Shown one piece after another: positions 55,585-64,000 of a DNA stretch of 64,000 bases. This stretch comes from Sulfuricurvum sp. GTDB taxonomy: Bacteria; Campylobacterota; Campylobacteria; Campylobacterales; Sulfurimonadaceae. The position numbers were made by a program, and so were the translations under genes. The stretch is from assembly GCA_030692765.1 (NCBI GenBank), contig JAUYUB010000021.1:21744-85743 (forward strand). The letters run 5' to 3'. The notes under the pieces were generated by a model. The model was not told the DNA's origin and made no database searches. It saw only the letters and a list, made by a program, of their open reading frames with translations. Numbering within the stretch: the first letter of the stretch is position 1; each line of letters starts with the position of its first letter.

Positions 55585-56347
55585 AGGACAAGTAGTCGTT
55601 ATAACCGGAGGAGCAGGACTCATCGGAAAAGAGTTTGTTAAAGCCGTTGTTGAATACGGCGGTATCGCCATTATCGCCGATATTAACGTAGAACTAGGGA
55701 ATAGTGTCAAAGAGAACCTCTCAAATGAACTCAATACCCACAACATCGATTTCGTGACTTTAGACATTACCTCCAAAAATTCTCTCAATGACACGATTAA
55801 TTATCTGAACCAGAAATACGGCAAAATCGATGCATTGGTCAATAATGCTTACCCACGCAATAAAAATTACGGGAAACATTTCTTTGATGTCGAATACAGC
55901 GATTTTTGCGAGAATCTCAATCTTAATCTCGGCGGATATTTTCTCGCCAGCCAGCAGTTCGCCCTTTATTTTCAAAAGCAGGGATTCGGCAATATCATCA
56001 ATATCTCTTCCATTTACGGTGTAATCGCCCCGAAATTCGAAGTATACGACAACACGCCGATGAGTATGCCGGTCGAATACGCGGCAATCAAATCTGCGTT
56101 GCTCATGCTGACGCAGTACATGGCAAAATATTTCAAAGGGATGAATATACGGGTCAATGCCATCAGCCCCGGCGGGATATTCGATCATCAACCCAAACCG
56201 TTTTTAGAGAGCTACAAAAAACAGTGTCTCAATAAAGGGATGCTCGACAAAAGTGATTTGCAAGGGACACTGATCTATCTACTCAGTGATATGAGCCGCT
56301 ATGTCAACGGGCAAAACATCATCGTGGATGACGGGTTTACGCTCTAA
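55577..56347 (+). CDS. ptmA: PtmA-like short-chain dehydrogenase
   Basis: This 256-residue SDR has the cofactor loop TGGAGLIGKEF, VNNAYPRN and the catalytic Y-x3-K in VEYAAIKSALLMLT with Ser in INISSIYG. ISPGGIFDHQP follows. In Campylobacter jejuni ptmA lies at the same place after ptmB and is required for flagellin modification. It overlaps legF by 8 bp and closes the coupled run. Confidence 0.88.
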   Translation: MIKGQVVVITGGAGLIGKEFVKAVVEYGGIAIIADINVELGNSVKENLSNELNTHNIDFVTLDITSKNSLNDTINYLNQKYGKIDALVNNAYPRNKNYGKHFFDVEYSDFCENLNLNLGGYFLASQQFALYFQKQGFGNIINISSIYGVIAPKFEVYDNTPMSMPVEYAAIKSALLMLTQYMAKYFKGMNIRVNAISPGGIFDHQPKPFLESYKKQCLNKGMLDKSDLQGTLIYLLSDMSRYVNGQNIIVDDGFTL

Positions 56348-56431
56348 CAATAAACTCAATTCAAGAGCAAAAAAGTGTTGTTTCGTTACAATAAAGCAAA
56401 TTTAGATACACAAGTAAAATAAGGTATTAAT

Positions 56432-58210
56432 ATGACGGTAATCGGTGTTTATGATGGGCATAACTCTTCTGCAGCTTTATCTATCAACGGACAAATTATG
56501 TGTGCCGTCCAAGAAGAACGATTTACCAAACGCAAAAATGAGACGGGCTTTCCGGTTTTAGCAATCAAATATATCCTTGAAACCTACAGTCTCGATAATA
56601 GCAATATTGATATTGTAGCAATGGCGACGATAGAGCGAACCGATATTAATAACATACAATATCCTATCGATGCTGTTTTTGGTATTGATGACTATATTGA
56701 TATGATGGAAGATTATTGGAAGCCAAAACTCTCTGGCCAACCCTACCCAAAAGATTATGCCAAACAAATTTTCGAAAAAAAATTCAATAACGAAAAAAAC
56801 TTTTATACGATTCCTTTAGATTTTTACGATCTTGACCGCACTACCCTTCAAACCAAAGTTGCTGAAGTAGTTGTATCGAATATTGCTGATTATATGAAAA
56901 TTGACAAAGAAAAGGTACAATTTTTTGATCATCATACATGCCATGTAATGTATGGCTACTTTGCCAATCCAAACAAAAAAAACAATACGATAGCGATTAC
57001 AGTCGATGCCTATGGTGATGGAAAAAACCAGACCGTATGGAAAATAGAAAATGGCAATTTTAGCTTACTCAGCGAAAGCGGGCAATGTGAAATAGCCCGT
57101 TTATATCGGATGGTAACGCTCTACCTGAGAATGAAGCCTCTTGAACATGAATTCAAAGTTATGGGTCTCGCCCCATACGCAAAAGGGAAATACGCTGATG
57201 AAGTTGCCGCTGTCTTTGAAGAATTGATGGATTTCGAGGGTCTCAAAATTGTTCACAAAAACAGACCTGCCGATTTATATGTATTTTTGAATGAAAAACT
57301 TAGATATTTTCGATTCGATAACATCGCCGGAGGAGTACAAAAATACACCGAAGAGATGCTGATTAAACTCTTCGAAAAAGCGCACCAAGAGACAGGCTTT
57401 AAAAATTTTGTATTCAGCGGAGGCGTCGCTATGAATGTTAAAGCTAACAAAGCTTTGGGTGATTTAGAAGTTGTCGATGATCTATTCGTCGCCGGATCTT
57501 CTTCGGATGAATCTCAAAGTATTGGTGCTTGCTATTATGCAAATCATGCGAATAATATTACTAATCAGCCAATTCAAAACCTTTACCTCGGTACCGAAAT
57601 TACAACCGATGAAATTCAATCTTATATACAAGAACATAATTTAGAAAAAATTTACAACATTTCAGATACTACCAATAAAGCTATTGCCCAACTCCTTGCT
57701 ACTGGAGAAGTCATTGCACGTGTTGTAGGCAAAATGGAGTTTGGGTCACGAGCACTTGGGAACCGAAGTATCCTTGCCAATCCATCAAATCCCGCAATTA
57801 TCCAACACATCAACGAGCTCATCAAGGGAAGAGATTTTTGGATGCCTTTTGCGGCAACTATTCTTGACATATACGAAGACAAATATTTGGTTAACCCGAA
57901 AAAATATGAGTCTCGCTACATGGCGATCGCAATGGATACCAAAAAAGAGCATTTGAGTGAAATTAAAGCGGGTACACACCCCTATGATGAAACGGTTCGT
58001 CCCCAAATTTTAACCCAAGCACAAAATCCAGAGTATTATGATCTTATTGTAGAGTTTTCAAAACTGACCGGAATCGGCTCACTTCTCAATACAAGCTATA
58101 ATCTTCATGGCTTGCCAGTTGTCAATGATGTAGCCGATGCTATGCATGTCTTTAAAAATTCCGGACTAAAATATTTAATCCTTAATGATATTCTGATTAG
58201 CAAAAAGTAA
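56432..58210 (+). CDS. NodU/CmcH-type O-carbamoyltransferase
   Basis: The 592 residues start with VIGVYDGHNSSAALSINGQI and have the DHHTCH metal motif at 166-171 (N-terminal Kae1-like domain), FSGGVAMNVKANK and the C-terminal YrdC-like VARVVGKMEFGSRALGNRSILANPSN. Such enzymes attach a carbamoyl group from carbamoyl phosphate to sugars or antibiotics. Set 84 bp after ptmA and 1 bp before the MBOAT gene, it probably carbamoylates a surface sugar. Confidence 0.92.
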   Translation: MTVIGVYDGHNSSAALSINGQIMCAVQEERFTKRKNETGFPVLAIKYILETYSLDNSNIDIVAMATIERTDINNIQYPIDAVFGIDDYIDMMEDYWKPKLSGQPYPKDYAKQIFEKKFNNEKNFYTIPLDFYDLDRTTLQTKVAEVVVSNIADYMKIDKEKVQFFDHHTCHVMYGYFANPNKKNNTIAITVDAYGDGKNQTVWKIENGNFSLLSESGQCEIARLYRMVTLYLRMKPLEHEFKVMGLAPYAKGKYADEVAAVFEELMDFEGLKIVHKNRPADLYVFLNEKLRYFRFDNIAGGVQKYTEEMLIKLFEKAHQETGFKNFVFSGGVAMNVKANKALGDLEVVDDLFVAGSSSDESQSIGACYYANHANNITNQPIQNLYLGTEITTDEIQSYIQEHNLEKIYNISDTTNKAIAQLLATGEVIARVVGKMEFGSRALGNRSILANPSNPAIIQHINELIKGRDFWMPFAATILDIYEDKYLVNPKKYESRYMAIAMDTKKEHLSEIKAGTHPYDETVRPQILTQAQNPEYYDLIVEFSKLTGIGSLLNTSYNLHGLPVVNDVADAMHVFKNSGLKYLILNDILISKK

Positions 58211-58211
58211 T

Positions 58212-59684
58212 ATGCTCTTCAACAGCTACGAGTTCATCTTTTTATTCTTACCGATAATATTCGCAGTCTATTTTTGGCTGAACAAGAAACGGCTGACTCA
58301 GGCGTCTAAAGCATGGCTTGTATTTGCCTCTTTGTTTTTCTATTCGTGGTGGAATGTTATCTATCTGCCGCTCATTTTAGGCTCGATTCTTTTTAACTTT
58401 ACCGTCGGCTCTACGATTACCAAGATGGGTGATAGTTCATCGCTAAAAAAAGGGTTCTCTCGTAAATCTGTTTTAACGTTTGGTATTGTTGCCAATCTTC
58501 TGTTACTCGGTTACTTCAAGTATATGGACTTTTTTATTCTCAACGCCAATACGGTTATAGGCACACAGTGGAATCTGATGCACATTGTCTTACCGTTGGG
58601 TATCAGCTTTTTCACCTTTACTCAGATCGCTTATTTAGTGGATGCCTATCGAGATGAAGTCAAAGAGATGGATTATCTCAACTATACGCTATTTGTCACC
58701 TTTTTCCCTCATCTTCTTGCGGGTCCGATTCTCCATCATAAAGAGATGATGCCTCAGTTTGACTCACTCAAGAGCAAGGTGATCAATTACAAGAACATTG
58801 CTGCAGGATTGTTTCTTTTCTCTGTAGGTCTGTTTAAGAAGGTAGTGATTGCCGATACGTTTGCTCAGTGGGCGAATGCAGGGTTTGACACCGCGCAAAC
58901 GCTCAATCTCATCGAAGCGTGGGCTACGAGTCTCAGTTATACCTTTCAGCTGTACTTTGACTTCTCAGGCTATACTGATATGGCTTTAGGTGTTGCACTA
59001 TTGTTTAATATCCGTCTCCCTATTAACTTTAACTCTCCCTATAAAGCGCTTGATATTCAAGACTTCTGGAGACGCTGGCATATTACCCTCTCTCGCTTCC
59101 TCAGAGACTATATCTATATCCCTTTAGGGGGTAATCGCAACGGTGAACTCCGTACCTATAGCAACCTTTTTACCGTTTTCCTCGTCGGTGGTCTTTGGCA
59201 TGGAGCAAGCTGGATGTTTGTCATCTGGGGAGCATTGCACGGGAGTGCTATCGTCATTCATCGTGCTTGGAAATCTCTCGGCTTCTCTATGAATAAGTAT
59301 CTCGCTTGGTTTATCACGTTTAACTTTATTAACATCACGTGGGTGTTCTTTAGGGCGAGAGAATTGGAGAGTGCAAAAAATATTTTTAACGGTATGATTG
59401 GGCAAAATGGAATAGTTTTACCTAGCTTTTTGTCTAATAAACTCTCATTTTTAGATTCATACGGAGTCTCATTTGGAAGATTTTTATTAACAATCAAAGG
59501 AGATCTAGTAACTTTTTCCGCGATTGCAGCAGGGTTTGCTATTATATTGGTATTCCGTAATAGCACCACATTATCGGAACAGTTGAAACCTACCTTTTAT
59601 TCTCAAGTATGGACGTCTATAGCCTTAGCCTTTGGACTTTTAAGTCTGACAAAAGTTAGCGAATTTTTATATTTTAATTTTTAG
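58212..59684 (+). CDS. MBOAT-family O-acyltransferase (AlgI-like)
   Basis: This 490-residue inner-membrane enzyme has ten or more membrane segments. The MBOAT core shows FFSYWWN-like start segments, QLYFDFSGYTDMALG, FWRRWHITLSRFLRDYIYIPLGG and the likely catalytic H330 in GGLWHGASW. It moves acyl, usually acetyl, groups across the membrane to extracellular sugars. The part after about 59,370 is visibly more AT-rich than the rest. One base separates it from the carbamoyltransferase gene. Confidence 0.93.
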   Translation: MLFNSYEFIFLFLPIIFAVYFWLNKKRLTQASKAWLVFASLFFYSWWNVIYLPLILGSILFNFTVGSTITKMGDSSSLKKGFSRKSVLTFGIVANLLLLGYFKYMDFFILNANTVIGTQWNLMHIVLPLGISFFTFTQIAYLVDAYRDEVKEMDYLNYTLFVTFFPHLLAGPILHHKEMMPQFDSLKSKVINYKNIAAGLFLFSVGLFKKVVIADTFAQWANAGFDTAQTLNLIEAWATSLSYTFQLYFDFSGYTDMALGVALLFNIRLPINFNSPYKALDIQDFWRRWHITLSRFLRDYIYIPLGGNRNGELRTYSNLFTVFLVGGLWHGASWMFVIWGALHGSAIVIHRAWKSLGFSMNKYLAWFITFNFINITWVFFRARELESAKNIFNGMIGQNGIVLPSFLSNKLSFLDSYGVSFGRFLLTIKGDLVTFSAIAAGFAIILVFRNSTTLSEQLKPTFYSQVWTSIALAFGLLSLTKVSEFLYFNF

Positions 59685-59693
59685 GGCTATAGG

Positions 59694-60899
59694 ATGTATA
59701 AAAAATTCTCTTTCAAAGTTTTTCTATTCGTAGCCATTATTTTTGGATCGGTAGGAGGAATTAATTTTTTAGTTGATCCTTACGGTTTATACAGAACAGT
59801 TGAAAAAAATGGAATTAATCAGCAAAAAGAGGGAGTTAGAAACAAAATACGCTATATCCAATCTCTTCAAGTCATAATGCAATCACCAAAAACAATAATG
59901 ATAGGTTCATCAAGAGTTCATGATGGTCTAAATCCTCAAAGCACAAGCATACCAGCTTCATTTCAGCCAGTATACAATTATGGAATGCCCATGATAAGGA
60001 TTAAAGAGATTAAATTATTTCTGACTCACGCAGTAAAAAGGAAACACGTTGAAAATGTAATTATCGGTCTCGATTTTTTCATGTTTAACGCAAAAGAAAA
60101 ACTAAATCGTGAATTTGATCCATCCTTAATTGATCCTAATATGTACCTACTTAACCTCTATTTCAAACCTCTCTTTTCCACAACAGCTCTAAGTGATTCT
60201 ATACAAACGATTAAAATTAGCCATCAGCAAAAAATGAGAAACGAATTTCTTGAAAATGGATACAGACCAGGATCACAAGTCAATTTTGGATTAAAAAGTT
60301 ATGAACGTCTTCACAACTACACCAACTGGACATTTTTATCGACCAATCAAACCGACACCTTGTATTATCAAGATTTTGCTATAGATGATGAAGTATTCCG
60401 TGATCTTCGAGAAATTTTTCAATTATGCAAAAATAATCATCTAAATCTATACTTATATATAAGTCCTGCCCACGCTACCTTAGACGGTGAAGGGATAATT
60501 GCGTCAGGGAACCTTCATCGATTTGAGATATGGAAGAAAAATACAACCTCAATAGCAAATGATTTTAATATCACACTATGGGACTTTTCAGGATATAACT
60601 CTATTACGACAGAAAAGGTAAAAACACCCATGAAATATTATTGGGATTCCTCTCATTTTACCGAAAGAGTGGGGGATTTAATATTAGCCAAAGTGCTTCT
60701 AAATACTATTGTAGCCCCTTCTGATTTCGGGATTAAGCTGACTCCAAAAAATATCGATCAGCATCTAAAAAGTACTCAATTGCGAAGGCGGCAATATTAT
60801 GAATTACATCGTATTGAAATGGATACTCTTCATAAATTGTATCATAATGCCTTGAGTGGAAAACGACAAGATCCCACAGATATAGAAGGTATCTTCTAA
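59694..60899 (+). CDS. Membrane-anchored SGNH-like protein, partner of the MBOAT gene
   Basis: This 401-residue protein has one N-terminal membrane segment (about 8-27) and an extracytoplasmic domain. The SGNH hydrolase pattern is visible though weak: Ser in MIGSSRVHDG (S72/S73), Asn-like regions near 122-130 and D318-x2-H321 in WDSSHFTERVGD. AlgJ/AlgX and PatB-like proteins with this fold take acetyl groups from an MBOAT partner. Nine bases follow the MBOAT stop. Codons are AT-rich compared with both sides. Confidence 0.72.
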   Translation: MYKKFSFKVFLFVAIIFGSVGGINFLVDPYGLYRTVEKNGINQQKEGVRNKIRYIQSLQVIMQSPKTIMIGSSRVHDGLNPQSTSIPASFQPVYNYGMPMIRIKEIKLFLTHAVKRKHVENVIIGLDFFMFNAKEKLNREFDPSLIDPNMYLLNLYFKPLFSTTALSDSIQTIKISHQQKMRNEFLENGYRPGSQVNFGLKSYERLHNYTNWTFLSTNQTDTLYYQDFAIDDEVFRDLREIFQLCKNNHLNLYLYISPAHATLDGEGIIASGNLHRFEIWKKNTTSIANDFNITLWDFSGYNSITTEKVKTPMKYYWDSSHFTERVGDLILAKVLLNTIVAPSDFGIKLTPKNIDQHLKSTQLRRRQYYELHRIEMDTLHKLYHNALSGKRQDPTDIEGIF

Positions 60900-62414
60900 A
60901 TGAATCCATTAGAAGAGAGTCTTAAAAAACGATACCTAATCAAACTCCTCTCAAACCTCATCAACGGGGCGATCAATATCATCTTCATCGCCCTAATTCC
61001 CAAAGCACTCGGACCTGTAGCGTATGGACAATTTAGCTACCTGCAACAGTTTTTTTCACAGATACTCGGATTGGCAGATGCCGGAACCTCGATGGCTTTT
61101 TTCACAAAACTCTCTTCCAATCCGAAACGCAAAGAGTTGATCTCATTTTATGCTCTGTATATGGGAGTGATTTTCATCCTCGTCTCTTTCATGATTTATC
61201 TCCTGCGATACACCCCATTTACTGAAACCATTTTCCCCAATATTCCGCAAGAGTATATTTTCATAGCAATGGGGCTTGGGTTTCTGACCTGGTTAAACCA
61301 AATCTTTATTAAACTGTCCGATGCCTACGCCCTGACCGTATCGATCGAATTCCTCAAAATTGTTCATAAGTTTGTCGCTTTGGGATTATTACTCTACTTT
61401 ATTTATTATCTCACCTTTGATCTCACTGCCTATTTTCAGTTTAACTACATCGTCTCTCTACTCTTTATCGCCCTCGCATCCTTCCTGTTAATCCAACGTA
61501 ATGTTTTTAACGCCGATTTATGGAAACAGAAAATCAATATCGTTCAAAATATCAAAGAGTTCGCTCACTACAGCCACCCTATCTTTTTGTTTTCGATTGT
61601 AGGGGTAGCGATTGCAATGTTTGACATCTGGCTACTGCAGACCATGTCGGGGTCTGAGCAAACAGGATTTTATACGTTGGCGTACTCCATCGCCGCCGTC
61701 TCATTTTTGTTTACAAGCTCAATGACTCCCATTATTACCCGTGAGTTTGCCCGCTCTTTTGCACAGGGAGATATGGGAAAAATTCGACTTCATTTTAAAC
61801 GCTACATTCCAATGCTTTATTCGGTTGCAACATTTTTTGCCGTTTTTACAGTATTTAAAGCGGATCATTTAATTCATCTCTTTACCGATGAAAAATTTGC
61901 CCTAGCTGCTCCCGTGTTAGCCGTTATCGCCCTGTATCCGATCCATCAGACCTACGGGCAGTTGAGCGGATCACTCTTTTTTGCTAACGGAAATACGTCA
62001 CAGTATCGTAACATAGGGTTATTTACCTCTCTTATCGGTGTTATTTTTACCTTTCTTTTTCTGTTTGTTTTAAACCTGGGGGCACTCGGTTTAGCTTATA
62101 AAATGCTCATTACTCAGCTCATCGGTGTCACAATCCAACTCTATTTCAATACCGCCTTTTTAAAAACCAAAATGTCCCCTTTTCTCTTTCACCAGATATA
62201 TTCGTTTCTTTTCTTTCTTATCGCGGCTTTTGTGAGCGTTACTCTCACTTCATCGATACAAACGCCGTGGATCAATCTAACAGTTTGTGCCGTTTTTTAT
62301 ACGGTGTTGACTATAATTGGAACAATCATTTTCCCTCAAATTTTTGCAACATCCCGAGGAGAAATCAAAATACTTTTTTCCAAAAAGCCCAAGGATACAG
62401 CTAGTGATGCCTAA
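60900..62414 (+). CDS. Wzx-type oligosaccharide flippase
   Basis: This 504-residue protein has about 12-14 membrane segments and the MATE/MOP-like build of polysaccharide flippases. LIKLLSNLINGAINIIFIALIPKALGPVAYGQFSYLQ is cut here to its mark: an early helix with a glycine-rich ALGPVAYG turn. It should turn lipid-linked sugar units to the periplasm. The start touches the SGNH stop (60899/60900) with no gap, and it overlaps the next gene. Confidence 0.87.
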   Translation: MNPLEESLKKRYLIKLLSNLINGAINIIFIALIPKALGPVAYGQFSYLQQFFSQILGLADAGTSMAFFTKLSSNPKRKELISFYALYMGVIFILVSFMIYLLRYTPFTETIFPNIPQEYIFIAMGLGFLTWLNQIFIKLSDAYALTVSIEFLKIVHKFVALGLLLYFIYYLTFDLTAYFQFNYIVSLLFIALASFLLIQRNVFNADLWKQKINIVQNIKEFAHYSHPIFLFSIVGVAIAMFDIWLLQTMSGSEQTGFYTLAYSIAAVSFLFTSSMTPIITREFARSFAQGDMGKIRLHFKRYIPMLYSVATFFAVFTVFKADHLIHLFTDEKFALAAPVLAVIALYPIHQTYGQLSGSLFFANGNTSQYRNIGLFTSLIGVIFTFLFLFVLNLGALGLAYKMLITQLIGVTIQLYFNTAFLKTKMSPFLFHQIYSFLFFLIAAFVSVTLTSSIQTPWINLTVCAVFYTVLTIIGTIIFPQIFATSRGEIKILFSKKPKDTASDA

Positions 62415-64000
62415 ATCTTCTGATCCCATTTTTTCATTGAAATCTGAATACCGAAACATTTTTATTCTCGATTCGATAGAGTGGTGGGAGGGTGCGACGT
62501 ATGATCCTGCATTGGATTTGGTACTCACGTACGACTTTGGGTTAAAACATAAAATCCAAACGATGGGAGGAGAGGCTTACTACATCGATCATCTAATCGA
62601 TCAATCTACCATGCAAGAAAATAATTTTCTGGTGACTGAATTCTTTAAAGATTGGCATTATGATGCAAATGGAAACGATATTTTTACCTACCGAAATATC
62701 TCGTTTGGGTTCTCATTTCGAATGGAAATTTGGAATGATCTCACTTCTTACACACGAATAACCCTTTGCTTAGCAATCCTAAATGATCTCTCCTTTGAAA
62801 TCCTCTACCTTGGCACTCATAATGCATTGATCTCCTCTATCCTCGATAAACGAAATGTCATTTACACATTATGTCAAAAGCAAACATCCTTACCAACTTA
62901 TTATTTTCCAATAGCACAGTGGATGGATGAAAAAATCCGCTCAACCGGTTTACGCGGGTTTTTGGTTCGACTAAGAGAAATCGTTACAGCATTCTACGGC
63001 TATATTATCCCTTTTATTGATGCACTTATCCCCCATTCCAAAACTCAACGTTCCATTTTCATCCAAGAGTATCATCCCACACGAAAGCTCATTGAAATCC
63101 TCAAAAAAGACCCCTCCTTGCGTATCGTATTAGTTAATTTTACACGAGGTTCAAAATTACTCGATCACCGATTTGAGCGTTTAATTCCTATTAGCGGTTC
63201 ATTAAACTCATTTGAGCCCTATACATCCAAACTGTTAGCCACATTTAGAGAAAAGCGCCATACTTCTCTCATCCTTTCAAACGGTGAAGATATAACCGAT
63301 GAGATGTATAGCATTATTGAAAAACGGATTTCAACTCGAATCACACCTGTTCTTCGTACCCTGCATAGCGTTATTCGCTATCTCGATAAACATCCGATAC
63401 AGCTTGAAATATTGATTGCCAATATAGGTCTCACCGCAACATTGGTCGATTGCGTTTGCAAAGCCAGAGGTATCCCTAGTTATCTCATTATCAATGGAAT
63501 GTTGACCAAAGAGTTTATGGATGAAGCCAAATACGCCACCTATATCAACTCCTATTCACCAAGTATCAAAGAACACTATTTTCGGAATATGGAAAACATC
63601 GTTTGTCTCGGAGACCCTCGCATGGATAACTACCCTCCGCTGAAAACTCCCCGCATTATCAATCGCGCCCATCCTACCGTAACAATCGGAACATCAGGAT
63701 TTAATCCCATCGATCTAAACTCGTATGTTGCGGTCGAATTTGAGTTTATGTACGACGTTTTAACCGCTCTGCAAACGATGATTGAGCAAAATTTTCCAAT
63801 GGAGGTTATCATCAAAGTACGCCCGAACGGCTACGAAAAACAATATGCCTATTTTATCAAAACCTTTTTTCCTACCCTTTCCGTTCAACTTATCAGCACT
63901 GCTTCAATGAAGAGTGTTCTGGATAAAACGGACCTCTATATCACCATCTATTCACAAACCCTTTTTGAAGCCTCTTGCCTCGGTATCCCAGTGATCTATT
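62407..64000 (+). CDS. Surface-glycan transferase-like protein (3' end cut by window)
   Basis: An open frame of 531 codons runs from ATG 62407 (or GTG 62404, nearer AAGGA) off the window end with no stop. It overlaps the flippase stop by 8 bp. Late in the frame the stretch CLGDPRMDNY, a strand-rich part, IIKVRPNGYEK and DLYITIYSQTLFEASCLGIPVIY look like the C-terminal half of a GT-B or glycerophosphotransferase fold. The N-terminal 400 residues are not recognised. Likely adds or modifies a surface sugar; inference. Confidence 0.72.
   Translation, partial: MPKSSDPIFSLKSEYRNIFILDSIEWWEGATYDPALDLVLTYDFGLKHKIQTMGGEAYYIDHLIDQSTMQENNFLVTEFFKDWHYDANGNDIFTYRNISFGFSFRMEIWNDLTSYTRITLCLAILNDLSFEILYLGTHNALISSILDKRNVIYTLCQKQTSLPTYYFPIAQWMDEKIRSTGLRGFLVRLREIVTAFYGYIIPFIDALIPHSKTQRSIFIQEYHPTRKLIEILKKDPSLRIVLVNFTRGSKLLDHRFERLIPISGSLNSFEPYTSKLLATFREKRHTSLILSNGEDITDEMYSIIEKRISTRITPVLRTLHSVIRYLDKHPIQLEILIANIGLTATLVDCVCKARGIPSYLIINGMLTKEFMDEAKYATYINSYSPSIKEHYFRNMENIVCLGDPRMDNYPPLKTPRIINRAHPTVTIGTSGFNPIDLNSYVAVEFEFMYDVLTALQTMIEQNFPMEVIIKVRPNGYEKQYAYFIKTFFPTLSVQLISTASMKSVLDKTDLYITIYSQTLFEASCLGIPVIY

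Overview
The window looks like a chromosomal segment of a Campylobacterota (Epsilonproteobacteria) chemolithoautotroph, most probably Sulfuricurvum or a close relative. The evidence is the ccoNOQP cytochrome oxidase operon with its group-specific DUF4006 partner, the PEB4/SurA-like chaperone, AddAB recombination genes, a futalosine-pathway menaquinone gene (mqnA), a stand-alone CheB domain, and a legionaminic acid cluster in nearly the gene order known from Campylobacter jejuni. Base composition looks like the low-to-mid 40s % G+C by eye (not computed), which suits Sulfuricurvum better than the AT-rich Sulfurimonas or Campylobacter. No rRNA, tRNA, CRISPR array, insertion sequence or prophage was seen.

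Layout. 1-2.6 kb: a chemotaxis operon (MCP, cheB, cheR cut by the window start). 2.65-8.65 kb: luxS with a small follower gene, a divergent class II aldolase plus LsrG-like small protein, and a convergent operon of solute-binding protein, HAD phosphatase and an LsrK-type autoinducer-2 kinase. This is a possible AI-2 production and processing locus without an Lsr transporter. 8.7-12.8 kb: periplasmic alpha-carbonic anhydrase, an outer-membrane porin and an LtaS/OpgB-like membrane sulfatase-fold enzyme. 12.9-18.8 kb: rplM-rpsI and addB-addA. 18.8-23.7 kb: ccoNOQP, DUF4006, an unlisted 33-residue membrane protein, a TPM-like protein and FixH. 23.9-29.9 kb: DUF507-carA, and a long operon of aminotransferase, hisZ, purA, fliJ and motE. 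30-37.8 kb: uppP, rdgB, an MFS transporter, moaD-moaE-moeA, mqnA, gltX and a SurA-like chaperone. 37.8-43.9 kb: a dCache-CZB chemoreceptor, accB-accC, dcd, a DUF465 gene and a tandem pair of stand-alone GAF proteins. 43.9-64 kb: a surface-glycan region.

Glycan region. asnB and a methyltransferase face away from metK. metK overlaps legB and leads into a nine-gene legionaminic acid cluster (legB, legC, legH, legI, legG, ptmE, ptmF, legF/ptmB, ptmA) in which nearly every junction overlaps or touches. Downstream are a NodU-type carbamoyltransferase, an MBOAT O-acyltransferase, an SGNH-like partner, a Wzx-type flippase, and a gene cut by the window end that resembles glycosyl- or glycerophosphotransferases. 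Together they suggest synthesis of CMP-legionaminate and its carbamoylated or O-acylated assembly into a surface glycan or onto flagellin.

Starts were moved from the longest open frame where a Shine-Dalgarno sequence, signal peptide or stop/start overlap favoured another codon. Promoter calls rest on -10 hexamers only, because this group has weak -35 boxes.
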